Source: an uncultured Oscillospiraceae bacterium
GTDB lineage: Bacteria > Bacillota > Clostridia > Oscillospirales > Oscillospiraceae
Direction of reading: 5' to 3'
Length of the DNA: 64,000 nt
NCBI GenBank assembly: GCA_910589155.1
Contig: CAJURY010000003.1
Location: 1 to 64,000 of the forward strand
In this document: piece by piece, positions 37,432 to 46,073 of the stretch
Position numbering within the stretch: the stretch's first letter is position 1
Layout: every line of letters starts with the position of its first letter
Notes under the pieces: generated by a model
Databases searched by the model: none
What the model was told of the DNA's origin: nothing
What the model saw: the letters and a program-made list of their open reading frames with translations, nothing else
Program-made: the position numbers and the translations under genes

Positions 37432-38586
37432 ATGGCAAATGAAAATAAACGCGACTACTATGAGGTGCTTGGGGTAGACAAAAACGCCAGCGCCGACGAT
37501 ATTAAACGCGCCTACCGGAAAAAGGCTATGCAGTACCATCCCGACCGGAACCCCGGCGACAAAAGCGCGGAAGCCAAATTCAAAGAGTGCAACGAGGCCT
37601 ATGAGGTCTTGTCCAACGCCGAAAAGAAGGGGCTGTACGACCAGTACGGCTTTGCGGGGGTTGACCCCAACTTCAATCCCAACGCCGGTTTTGGCGGCGG
37701 TGGCTTTGGAGGCGGCTTCGGCGGCTTCGGGGATTTAGGCGATATTTTCGGCGATCTCTTCGGCGGTGGGCGGCGCGGTTCTGCCGGCCCCAGACGGGGC
37801 GAAAACGTAGCCGCCCGGCTGGAGCTTACCTTTGAGGAAGCCGCCTTTGGCGCGGAAAAAGAGGTTTCCGTGGGCAGAATCGAATTTTGCGCCAAGTGCG
37901 CCGGCTCCGGCTGCGCGGACGGCTCCAAGCCCGAAACCTGCACCCGCTGCGGCGGCTCCGGCTCTGTCCGCACCACCCAGAATTTTATGGGTATGACCAT
38001 GCAGTCCTCCACCGCCTGCCCCGCCTGCGGCGGCAGAGGTACCATCATTAAAAATCCCTGCTCCACCTGTAAGGGGAAGGGCAAGGTGCGCCGCACCGCC
38101 AAGGTCAAGGTGCAGGTGCCCGCCGGTGTGGACAACGGGCAAAGCGTCCGGGTACGCGGACAAGGCAGCGCGGGTTCCTCCGGCGCCCCCGCCGGGGATC
38201 TGCTGGTGGAAATTTCCATCCGCCGTCATCCGCTTTTTGGCAGAAACGGCGCGGATGTGCTGTGCGAAATGCCCGTCACCTTCGCACAGGCCGCCCTTGG
38301 CGCGGAAATTGAAGTGCCCACCCTGGACGGCAAGGTGCGCTATACCGTGCCGGAAGGTACCCAAACCGGGACAGTTTTCCGCCTCCGGGGGAAAGGCATT
38401 CCCCATGTGGATAACAATCGATCCCGGGGTGATCAGCTTGTAACCGTGGTGGTGGAAACCCCCACCAAATTGAGCAAAGAGCAAAAAGAGCTCCTGCGCA
38501 AATTCGACGAATCCGCAAAGTCCTCCGGCAATCAGCCGAAAATCTCGAAATTTTTCGAAAAGCTCAAGCAGAACTTTGAAAAATGA
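37432..38586 (+). CDS. dnaJ: Chaperone protein DnaJ (Hsp40)
   Basis: A 384-residue type I J-protein. The J domain (about 6-70) has the HPD motif in [11 protein letters not shown] Gly/Phe-rich region (about 75-110) follows. The zinc domain contains four CxxCxGxG repeats: [24 protein letters not shown] and CSTCKGKG. The C-terminal client-binding domains are complete. It delivers clients to DnaK and stimulates its ATPase. Confidence 0.98.
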   Translation: MANENKRDYYEVLGVDKNASADDIKRAYRKKAMQYHPDRNPGDKSAEAKFKECNEAYEVLSNAEKKGLYDQYGFAGVDPNFNPNAGFGGGGFGGGFGGFGDLGDIFGDLFGGGRRGSAGPRRGENVAARLELTFEEAAFGAEKEVSVGRIEFCAKCAGSGCADGSKPETCTRCGGSGSVRTTQNFMGMTMQSSTACPACGGRGTIIKNPCSTCKGKGKVRRTAKVKVQVPAGVDNGQSVRVRGQGSAGSSGAPAGDLLVEISIRRHPLFGRNGADVLCEMPVTFAQAALGAEIEVPTLDGKVRYTVPEGTQTGTVFRLRGKGIPHVDNNRSRGDQLVTVVVETPTKLSKEQKELLRKFDESAKSSGNQPKISKFFEKLKQNFEK

Positions 38587-38610
38587 AGGAAAGGCTGAAT
38601 TTTTCTCACC

Positions 38611-38660
38611 AGCAAAATGCGCCCGGCAAACAAAACGTTTGCCGGGCGCATTTTGCTGAA
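38611..38660. terminator. Bidirectional terminator after dnaJ
   Basis: A perfect 21-bp stem (38611-38631 and 38637-38657) with an AAAAC loop, between converging dnaJ (+) and the DUF4363 gene (-). A/T runs on both stem ends give U-tracts in either direction. Confidence 0.9.
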
Positions 38661-38672
38661 AGCGGGATTTTC

Positions 38673-39044
38673 CTACAAAATGTTGTAATACGCAGGCAGT
38701 TCCGCCTGATAAATATGGCGTATCAGATCGGCCAGACGGTTGCATACGCAGTAAAACTCGTCTTCATCGTCCAGCCGCGCCCAACTGTCCATCTCCGCAA
38801 AACCTGTGGATATTTCGTCCAGCTCATTGTGGTCGATGAAGGTAGCGATCAGCCCATAGCGATTTTCCCAGGTATTTTTCGCCTCCGCTGCCAGCGCGAC
38901 TGCCTGAGCGCGATCCGGTTCCTGCATCGCGCGTTCCAAAAGCTGGGCAATATCTTCCGTCTGGTGGTGCAAAACAAGGGTTGTGCATAGCGTCAAAACC
39001 AAAAGTACCGCCAATATTCCTGAACCTATGGCAAAATAATTCAT
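38673..39044 (-). CDS. DUF4363 family protein
   Basis: A 123-residue protein with an N-terminal membrane segment or signal anchor (about 5-26) and a helical domain. TWENRYGLIATFIDHNELDEI and the final YYNIL match DUF4363, which in Clostridia and Bacilli is usually encoded next to a DUF421 (YetF-like) gene, as here. Its start overlaps the DUF421 stop by 4 bases. Function unknown. Confidence 0.8.
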   Translation of the reverse strand: MNYFAIGSGILAVLLVLTLCTTLVLHHQTEDIAQLLERAMQEPDRAQAVALAAEAKNTWENRYGLIATFIDHNELDEISTGFAEMDSWARLDDEDEFYCVCNRLADLIRHIYQAELPAYYNIL

Positions 39045-39718
39045 GATGCATCATCCTTTTTGATAAAAACCGTTTTCCCACGTTCGTCTACGGTCAAAAG
39101 ATAAATGTCCTCCACCCGGCAATTACGCTGCTTGAGCTGAGACGCCAGCCAGTCGGGCTTCTGCCGCAAAAGGGGCAGATTTTCCTTCAATAGCTTCCCG
39201 TTACTCACCACGGTAATGGGCAGATATGGATCTTCCACGGCAATCCCCGCATCTTTTGCGGGGGCAGGGGCGTAGGCCGCGTAGGGAAATACGGAAATCT
39301 GCCCGTTGGTCTCCAAAATGGCATATTTCACAGCTTTCAGCTCCAAAACGTCCTTCTGGCGCAAAAGCTCCGTAAGTTCATCCAGCGTTAATTTTGTTCT
39401 TTGCAGATTTTTTTGCAAAATAGTGCCGTTTTCAATTAGGATAACCGGCTTTCCGCATAAAATACGCCGAAAAGTGATAAACTGCACAGACAAAACCGCC
39501 AGTAGCAATTCCACGCCCAACACCGTTAAAATAGGAATCAGTCCGGTGAGCAAAGGGATGCCGCTGTCTTGCATGGGGATGGCAGCCAGATTCGCAATCA
39601 GCATGGTGACGACAAATTCCGACGGTTCCATTTCGCCAATCTGCCGTTTTCCCATCAGGCGTACAACCAGAATCAAAATCAAATATAAAAGAATGGTTCG
39701 AATATAGGTAATGAGCAT
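39041..39718 (-). CDS. DUF421/YetF-like membrane protein
   Basis: A 225-residue protein with about three N-terminal membrane segments (to about residue 85) and a cytoplasmic DUF421 domain. RLMGKRQIGEMEPSEFVVTMLIANLA near residue 20 and KPVILIENGTI near 90 are family landmarks. In spore formers such proteins are linked to spore or envelope functions, but the activity is unknown. Start 39718 has GGAGGTTTTACC upstream. Confidence 0.9.
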   Translation of the reverse strand: MLITYIRTILLYLILILVVRLMGKRQIGEMEPSEFVVTMLIANLAAIPMQDSGIPLLTGLIPILTVLGVELLLAVLSVQFITFRRILCGKPVILIENGTILQKNLQRTKLTLDELTELLRQKDVLELKAVKYAILETNGQISVFPYAAYAPAPAKDAGIAVEDPYLPITVVSNGKLLKENLPLLRQKPDWLASQLKQRNCRVEDIYLLTVDERGKTVFIKKDDAS

Positions 39719-39773
39719 GGTAAAACCTCCAGTCGTGGACAGTTTGCCCAAATTTTTTCCAATCATGCGCAAG

Positions 39774-39802
39774 TTGAAAAAAAAGATTGGCTATGCTATA
39801 AT
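39774..39802 (+). promoter_or_regulatory. Promoter of the DtxR/MntR-like gene
   Basis: TTGAAA (39774-39779), 17 bases, perfect TATAAT (39797-39802). Confidence 0.8.
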
Positions 39803-39825
39803 GCTTCCATACTGTAAGAAAGCTG

Positions 39826-40221
39826 GTGTCTGCCTTGAAAATCCAGGAATCCGCCGAAAATTATCTGGAAACGATTCTGATTCTAAAAAACAGCAAAGGT
39901 ACGGTTCGCTCCATTGATATTGCCAACGAACTGGGTTTTTCCAAGCCCAGCGTCAGCATCGCCATGAAGGGACTGCGGGAAAACGGCTATATTGAAGCGA
40001 CCGCCGAAGGCTCTATTTCCCTGCTGCCCAAGGGACAGGAGATCGCGGAAAAGATTTTGGAGCGGCATTTGCTCTTTACCAACTGGCTGATCGCTTTGGG
40101 CGTAAATCCAGAAGTGGCCAAAACGGACGCTTGCCGCTTGGAGCACGCCATCAGCGAGGAGAGCTTTGCCGCCATCAAAAAGCACGCCGTCGGCATGGAC
40201 GGCGCGGACAAAACCTTTTAA
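39826..40221 (+). CDS. DtxR/MntR family metal-dependent transcriptional regulator
   Basis: A 131-residue repressor without an SH3 domain. The winged helix spans about 8-70 (SIDIANELGFSKPSVSIAMKGLRENGYI). The metal-binding and dimerisation region contains RHLLFTNWLIALG and CRLEHAISEESF, with the expected His, Cys and Glu ligands. The start is uncertain: GTG 39826 or TTG 39835. It probably controls Mn or Fe homeostasis, and its targets are not shown. The DUF4317 gene follows after 16 bases. Confidence 0.88.
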   Translation: MSALKIQESAENYLETILILKNSKGTVRSIDIANELGFSKPSVSIAMKGLRENGYIEATAEGSISLLPKGQEIAEKILERHLLFTNWLIALGVNPEVAKTDACRLEHAISEESFAAIKKHAVGMDGADKTF

Positions 40222-40237
40222 CAGAAGGGGGATTCCC

Positions 40238-41395
40238 ATGAACGAAAGAGAAGTCGCCGAGCTGCGCCGACGTTTTCGCCCGGAAAAAAACAGCATTTCC
40301 AGAGTGCGCGGCTGTTACGTAAACGACCAGAAGGAAATCATTTCCGAATTGAATCAGACCCTTGGAGCCATGCGCGAGGAGGAAGGACAAGCCCTTCTGG
40401 CGATCTTGAAAAAGACCCTTTCCGGTGCGCTGGGTAAAAATCTGCTGGATGTGGAATTTACCACTCAGCAGGTCTTGCAGGGAGAAGAACACAAGCTTTT
40501 AATGGCTCTGCGCAATTCCCATCTGGAAGACGACAAAGCGGTGCATGGTTTATACCGCAAAATCATCGACTCCGTACAGTTGCCGGAAAACTACATGATT
40601 TTGCTGGCGGCGGACAGCTACGACGTGCCCGCTTTTGGCAAAGATGGAGCAAGGCAGGAGGACGCGCAGGAGGTTTTTTCCTACTTCCTATGCAGCGTTT
40701 GTCCGGTGAAGCTGAAAAAGCCCGCGCTGAGCTACTACGCAAAGGAAAGCCGCTTTTTCAGCACCGCCGCAGATTTGGTGCTATGTCCCCCGGAGCTGGG
40801 CTTTTTGTTCCCAGCCTTTGACGACCGAAGCGCCAATCTATACAATACCCTTTGCTACACCCGCAGCGCGGAGGATAATCATCCTGCGTTTATCGACGCG
40901 CTTTTCAAAGCCGAAGCGCCAATGCCGGCTCAGGTGCAGAAGGAAACCTTCCAGTCCATGCTGGGATATGCCGTGGGGGAGGATTGCGGCGTGCGGGTGG
41001 TGCAGACGGTTCATGAGGAGCTGTGCAATCTCATCGCGGAGCACAAAGCCAGCCGCGAACAAGAGCCGCTCACCGTCACTAAGGCGACCCTCAAGGGCGT
41101 GCTTGCCGGGTGCGGCGTGGCGGAGGAACGGGTGGAAGCTTTTTCCCAGGAATTTGACGCGCAGTTTGGCGAGGATTCCCAACTGAGACCCCAAAATCTG
41201 GTGGATACCGGGCATTTTCAGCTCAAAACCCCGGACGTTACCATTCGGGTGAATCCAGACCGGAAGGATCTCATTGAGACCCGACGCATCGGCGGCAATC
41301 CCTACATCCTCATCCGCGCTGATGAAGGCGTGGAGGTCAACGGCGTGCCTGTCCGGATTGGAGAAAAAGAGCCGGAAGCCGAAAGCGTTTCCTAG
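40238..41395 (+). CDS. DUF4317 domain-containing protein
   Basis: A 385-residue soluble protein found in Clostridia, function unknown. It begins MNEREVAELRRRFRPEKNS, contains RVRGCYVNDQKEIIS near residue 25, and ends in NPYILIRADEGVEVNGVPV, all family-like. No membrane segment. The start was chosen at 40238, after AGAAGGGGG. It is followed 9 bases later by an MFS transporter gene. Confidence 0.85.
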   Translation: MNEREVAELRRRFRPEKNSISRVRGCYVNDQKEIISELNQTLGAMREEEGQALLAILKKTLSGALGKNLLDVEFTTQQVLQGEEHKLLMALRNSHLEDDKAVHGLYRKIIDSVQLPENYMILLAADSYDVPAFGKDGARQEDAQEVFSYFLCSVCPVKLKKPALSYYAKESRFFSTAADLVLCPPELGFLFPAFDDRSANLYNTLCYTRSAEDNHPAFIDALFKAEAPMPAQVQKETFQSMLGYAVGEDCGVRVVQTVHEELCNLIAEHKASREQEPLTVTKATLKGVLAGCGVAEERVEAFSQEFDAQFGEDSQLRPQNLVDTGHFQLKTPDVTIRVNPDRKDLIETRRIGGNPYILIRADEGVEVNGVPVRIGEKEPEAESVS

Positions 41396-41404
41396 GAGAA
41401 AACC

Positions 41405-42574
41405 TTGAAAAAATATAAAGTTCAGACGTTTTACTGTCTGATACAGTTTTTCATCTGGGGACTTTACGGCGTTTTGCTCAGTTACAGCCATGTGTACCTG
41501 CTGTCCTTTGGCCTGAGCAATACCGTCGTTTCCGTGGCGATGGCTATCGCCAGTATTTTTGCGGTGGCGCTGCAAGCTGGTCTCACAGAGCTTTCCGTCC
41601 GCCGGAAAAATCTCACGGCCGCCGCGCTTCTCGCGGGGCTTGGAGGGCTGCTGGCTTTTTGCTGCGCCGCGCTTCTGCTCCCTGTAAAAGGGATTTGGCT
41701 GATCGTGGGGCTGTTCGCCTTGGCGGCTGTATGCAATCAAATTTTGCCCGGTTTTGCCAACGCCATGGGAACGGACTGTGCCCGGCAAGGCTACGCGGTA
41801 AACTTCAGCATGGCAAGGGGCGTCGGCTCCGCCGCCTTTTCTCTTTGCACCTTGCTTGTGGGCGGACTGCTGGAGCGGGTGGCGCTTTGGCTGATTCCTC
41901 TGGTTTCCGGGGTATTTGGGACGGGGCTGCTTCTTTTCACGACGCTTTTCGCCCGGCTGACCCCCGGCAAAGAACCAATGGAGGAAAAAGCGGAAAAATC
42001 ACTGGGTTTTTTCCAGGAAACCCCCTGGTTTATTTTGTTTCTTGCAGGCTGCGTCTGTCTGTTTCTTTCCCACCAAACGCTTGGCAATTACATGTATCAG
42101 ATCACCGTTTACAAGGGGGGCGGCAAAGCGGAGCAAGGGATGATACAATCCCTGGCGGCAATTTTGGAGCTGCCTGTGATGTTCGGCTTTGGATTGCTGC
42201 TGAAAAAACACCCTTGCGGTTGGTGGCTGCGGCTGAGTCCCCTGTTTTTTGTTTTGCGCAGCTTAGGTATGCTTCTTGCGCCCAACGCCCACTGGCTTCT
42301 TGCAGCGCAATTGCTGCATCCCATGGGTTTTGCTTTGTACACGGTAGCCTCCGTGGCGTTTGCGGCGGAAGCGCTCCCCGCCCGGCACGCCTTACAAGGA
42401 CAAAGCTATCTGTTTGCCGCCAGCTCTGTGGGTTCCATCTTATCCCTGCTGCTGGGCGGCCCGCTGCTGGATCGTTTTAGCGCCCAATCGCTGCTCCTGA
42501 CGGCCGTGCTCTTTGGCGCGGTAGGCTATGTGATTTTCCAGTGGAGCATTGGCAAAAAGGAGGCGGGAAAATGA
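41405..42574 (+). CDS. MFS transporter (LacY/nucleoside-symporter-like)
   Basis: A 389-residue membrane protein with about 12 hydrophobic segments, starting at TTG 41405 after TAGGAGAAAACC. The pattern resembles the MFS_1-like subfamily. The substrate is not deducible. Its stop overlaps the ATG of the TPR regulator (ATGA), which suggests that regulator and transporter work together. Confidence 0.87.
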   Translation: MKKYKVQTFYCLIQFFIWGLYGVLLSYSHVYLLSFGLSNTVVSVAMAIASIFAVALQAGLTELSVRRKNLTAAALLAGLGGLLAFCCAALLLPVKGIWLIVGLFALAAVCNQILPGFANAMGTDCARQGYAVNFSMARGVGSAAFSLCTLLVGGLLERVALWLIPLVSGVFGTGLLLFTTLFARLTPGKEPMEEKAEKSLGFFQETPWFILFLAGCVCLFLSHQTLGNYMYQITVYKGGGKAEQGMIQSLAAILELPVMFGFGLLLKKHPCGWWLRLSPLFFVLRSLGMLLAPNAHWLLAAQLLHPMGFALYTVASVAFAAEALPARHALQGQSYLFAASSVGSILSLLLGGPLLDRFSAQSLLLTAVLFGAVGYVIFQWSIGKKEAGK

Positions 42575-43743
42575 ACGCATATTTTATCGGGGCGTACATC
42601 CATTACCAGCGCATGGCGAAAAACTGGACCCTGGAAGGGCTTTGCAAGGGGCTATGCGCCGTATCCTATCTCTCCCGCATCGAGCAGGGCAAGGCGGAAG
42701 CCGCCCCGGAGCTGCAACGGCAGCTGCTTGCCCGGCTGGATTGCCCATGGCACGACGAGCCGGATACCCTACTCCAAGGTTCCGCCCTCCTGGATGCGGG
42801 ATACGAGGCGGTTTTTGCAGGCGACGAGAAAGCGCAGATCGCGTTGGGGGAGAAACTGCAAGAAAGCTGGGAACTCTTTGCAAACAGTCCGCTGCTTTTG
42901 GACTGCAACGTGCTGCGGCCATGGCTTTTGCAAGACGCGCTGCCGGACAATGGTTTTTTGAAAACCTTCGCCCCCGTCATGGACGCTCGGCAAAAATGCC
43001 TCTGGCTTTTGCTCCAGCACAAAGAGGAGGAAGCTCTGGCGTTTTTAGACTGCCCACTGTGCTATCTGTCCGCGGGAAACGCCGCCTGCTTTCGGGGCAA
43101 TTACCCTGTGGCCATTCATTATTTGCAGCAAGGCTACCATAAGGCCGCGGAGGAGGGCTTTGTGCATCTCATGCTCTCGTGCAAGACCATCCTTGGCAAC
43201 TGTTATTTGAATCTGCACGAATTTACCTTGTGCCAGCTTCACTATAAGGTGGCCGAGCGGCTGGCGGCGATCCTAAAGGATGAAGCAACCGCCCTCACGC
43301 TGCGCTATAATCTTGCCGCCACCGCCCTGGAAACCGGGCAGGATCAGGAAGCCTACGACGTGCTGCGCACCCTCCCAAAAGACAGCGTCACCACGCTGCA
43401 CAAGCTGGCGGTGGCCTGCGAAAAGCTGGGGCGCAAGGAAGAAGCCCTGGAAGCTTTGGCGCAGGCGGAACACATACTGGGAAGCAATGCGGTAGACCGC
43501 CTTTTCCAGCAAATGTGCCAGCTTGTGCGCTACCGGCTGGAGTGCCCCGGTTATTTGCAGGAAAACGACTACGGCGAACGCCTGACCCGTCTCTTTCGCG
43601 ATCTGCAAGAGACCCTGCCCAGCGGCTACGCGGAGTTTCATCTGACCTGGATGCTGGAATGGCTCCGGGCGCGGCGGCAGTATAAGCAGGTATCCGAGCT
43701 TTTGCTGGAATTTCCAAAATACAGCCGCCTTTCCGACGCTTAA
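42571..43743 (+). CDS. XRE-type regulator with TPR-like C-terminal domain
   Basis: A 390-residue protein. The N-terminal helix-turn-helix (about 8-55) contains LEGLCKGLCAVSYLSRIEQGK. The rest is helical, with tetratricopeptide-like repeats (for example HLMLSCKTILGNCYLNLHEF and ALTLRYNLAATALETGQDQEAYDVL). The layout recalls Rgg/PlcR peptide-sensing regulators. No small peptide gene was found beside it. Start ATG 42571 follows AGGAGGCGGG. Confidence 0.82.
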   Translation: MNAYFIGAYIHYQRMAKNWTLEGLCKGLCAVSYLSRIEQGKAEAAPELQRQLLARLDCPWHDEPDTLLQGSALLDAGYEAVFAGDEKAQIALGEKLQESWELFANSPLLLDCNVLRPWLLQDALPDNGFLKTFAPVMDARQKCLWLLLQHKEEEALAFLDCPLCYLSAGNAACFRGNYPVAIHYLQQGYHKAAEEGFVHLMLSCKTILGNCYLNLHEFTLCQLHYKVAERLAAILKDEATALTLRYNLAATALETGQDQEAYDVLRTLPKDSVTTLHKLAVACEKLGRKEEALEALAQAEHILGSNAVDRLFQQMCQLVRYRLECPGYLQENDYGERLTRLFRDLQETLPSGYAEFHLTWMLEWLRARRQYKQVSELLLEFPKYSRLSDA

Positions 43744-43828
43744 CATCGATTAAAGCATCAAATTTTCGCAAAACAACCGGCTATTCTTTTCTTAACTCGT
43801 GTTGTATGATAAACGCGAGGTGAAAAGC

Positions 43829-45058
43829 ATGAAAAAAACGTTATGGACGAGAAACTTTACATTGGTGACCGTGGCTACCATTTTAGGGGCAGCGGGGGGC
43901 ATCGCCGGGAATTTCGCCTTGAGCTTTCTGGTATATGACGAGACCAAAAGCACCTTAGCTGCGGCGCTTTTGCTGGCGCTGCAAATTTTGCCCCAAGTGG
44001 TGATTCCCATGGTGGCCGCACCTTTTATGGATCGACTGCCTCGGAAGCCCTTTTTGGTGGGCGGCGACGTAGCCAACGGGATTTTGTACAGCCTCGCAGG
44101 CGTGTATTTGCTTCTTTGCCGCTTTTCCTATGTGGGCTACCTGGCCTTTTCCCTGCTGCTTTCCAGTCTGGGCGCTTTCGATCAGCTTGCCTATAACAGC
44201 ATTTACCCCAAGCTGATTCCCGCAGATCTGGAGGAAAAGGGCTATACCGTATCCGGCATGATTTATCCGGTGCTGATGGTGATCATGACCCCTGTGGCTT
44301 CCGTTTTGTATGCGCATATCGGCGTTGGTAATATTTTGCTGCTGCAAGGCGGGCTGTCGCTGCTGGCGGCGCTGATAGAAGGGCAGATTCGGGTGAAGGA
44401 GGAAAGCCGCATGGCGGAGGGCTTCTCCTTCCGGCAGTGGCGGCAGGATATGAAGGACGCGGCAAGCTATCTGAAAAAGGAAAAAGGGCTGCGGAATATT
44501 TACAGCTATATGGCCGTGACCAACGGCGTGGGCGGCAGTATTTCCCCCATTCTGGTGGCGTTTTTCCGTACCATGCCCGGCTTTACCATTGCAATGTATT
44601 CTTTTTTCTCCGTGGCGGAGTTTGCCGGGCGGAGTCTTGGAGGACTATTTTCCTACCATGTGAAAATCCCTCCGAAAAAACGGTGGGGCTTTGCCTTCTC
44701 CGTGTACATGATTTACGAGGCTATGGACGCATGCCTTTTGTGGCTGCCCTATCCTCTGATGCTGGCAAACCGTTCTGTCTGCGGATTTTTGGGCATCAAC
44801 AGCGCCACCATGCGGGAGGCCGCTGTCCAGCGGTATATCCCGGAAAGCTACCGCACCCGGCTGAACGCCTTTTTTAGCGTGCTGATTTCCGCCGCAACCT
44901 CTGTGCTTACCCTGGCGGTAGGGGCGATGGGAGAGATATTGGATCTGCGGGTCTGCCTCAGCGTCTGCGGTGTGTTCACAGGACTCGTGTGCCTCATGAC
45001 CATCGGCAAAAACCGCCGGGCTGTGGGCAAAATTTATAATCAAGAAACACAATACTAA
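43829..45058 (+). CDS. MFS transporter
   Basis: A 409-residue permease with about 12 membrane segments. MDRLPRKPFLVGGDVANG is the family's loop 2-3 motif. It resembles drug-efflux-type MFS_3 proteins. GAGGTGAAAAGC precedes ATG 43829. The substrate is unknown. Confidence 0.87.
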   Translation: MKKTLWTRNFTLVTVATILGAAGGIAGNFALSFLVYDETKSTLAAALLLALQILPQVVIPMVAAPFMDRLPRKPFLVGGDVANGILYSLAGVYLLLCRFSYVGYLAFSLLLSSLGAFDQLAYNSIYPKLIPADLEEKGYTVSGMIYPVLMVIMTPVASVLYAHIGVGNILLLQGGLSLLAALIEGQIRVKEESRMAEGFSFRQWRQDMKDAASYLKKEKGLRNIYSYMAVTNGVGGSISPILVAFFRTMPGFTIAMYSFFSVAEFAGRSLGGLFSYHVKIPPKKRWGFAFSVYMIYEAMDACLLWLPYPLMLANRSVCGFLGINSATMREAAVQRYIPESYRTRLNAFFSVLISAATSVLTLAVGAMGEILDLRVCLSVCGVFTGLVCLMTIGKNRRAVGKIYNQETQY

Positions 45059-45085
45059 AAATTTTACGGAAAAGGAGCGTAAAGG

Positions 45086-45868
45086 ATGAAAAACAGAAAG
45101 AAAAAGCGGTTTTTCCGGGAACTCTTCGCCGACCATTTTGTACTGTATCTGGCGGCAATTTTTAATCTCGTAGTCATTTCCTTGCTTTTGGGAGCGTTTT
45201 GCATTGGCTACGCCAGCAAATACCGGTATTTTTCCTTCCACTTTACCTCATGGGCAAGCGCGGGAGAATTTGCGCTGTATTTGCTGCGTCTGTATCTTCC
45301 CTGCCTGCTGACAATTCCCATGGCGCTGCTGCTGAACGCTTTGATGCGTAAGCCTCAATGGCTGCAAAATATCGTAAGCCTTGTGTGCGGATTATCTTTG
45401 CTTTGGAGCATCGGCAACACGATAAAATTCGCGTTTGTTGCAAGAATCATGCTGCCCGTGGCCTCTTACACCACCAACGCGGCAAATTTCGGGAATTACG
45501 ACGAGTACCCCACCAAGAATCCCCCCTCAACCGGCTGTCCCAATCTGGCGTTTTCCATGCCGAAAAACGCGGAAAATGTAGAATTTTCCTATTGGTACAT
45601 TCATACCCTGGATTACGAATGGAAAATCGACGTGTCCTACAGTCTGCCTCAGGGAGAGTATGAAGCGCTGCGGGACGAGCAGCTTGCAAAGCTGGACGCC
45701 ATGGAGCATATCACCCGCACCCAGGAAGGAAACGTAGTGCGTTTGGATTCCGGGGACTACCGGGAAGGCTACGGCGGGGCGAACACCAGAGTGGTTTTTG
45801 CCTATTGCGACGACACCCGCACCATTTGGTACACCCTGGACTGCTTCAATTATGAGATTCGGCTGTAA
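45086..45868 (+). CDS. Hypothetical membrane protein
   Basis: A 260-residue protein with four probable membrane segments in the first 140 residues (for example FNLVVISLLLGAFCIG and LLTIPMALLLNALM) and a soluble C-terminal domain of about 115 residues, likely outside. It begins with a basic NRKKKRFF stretch. I recognise no family. It starts 27 bases after the MFS gene, with AAAGGAG upstream, so it may be co-transcribed. Confidence 0.7.
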   Translation: MKNRKKKRFFRELFADHFVLYLAAIFNLVVISLLLGAFCIGYASKYRYFSFHFTSWASAGEFALYLLRLYLPCLLTIPMALLLNALMRKPQWLQNIVSLVCGLSLLWSIGNTIKFAFVARIMLPVASYTTNAANFGNYDEYPTKNPPSTGCPNLAFSMPKNAENVEFSYWYIHTLDYEWKIDVSYSLPQGEYEALRDEQLAKLDAMEHITRTQEGNVVRLDSGDYREGYGGANTRVVFAYCDDTRTIWYTLDCFNYEIRL

Positions 45869-45982
45869 TTTTTTAAGCCGCAAAGCCCAATTTGACCCTG
45901 CGATTTCCGTTTGTCGTTGGGTATCTGTCCGCATATTTCAATCAGACTATCACTCTCAAAACGGAGCGCTTTTCTTATATAC

Positions 45983-46018
45983 AAAACCGGGGCAGGCCGC
46001 AGAGCCTGCCCCGGTTTT
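45983..46018. terminator. Bidirectional terminator before glmS
   Basis: A perfect 15-bp stem (AAAACCGGGGCAGGC and complement) with a CGCAGA loop, lying between converging genes. Confidence 0.88.
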
Positions 46019-46073
46019 CACCGATCAAAGAAGCGCGCAAATGCAAGGCGCTTATCCCAGCGCGGCAGACAAT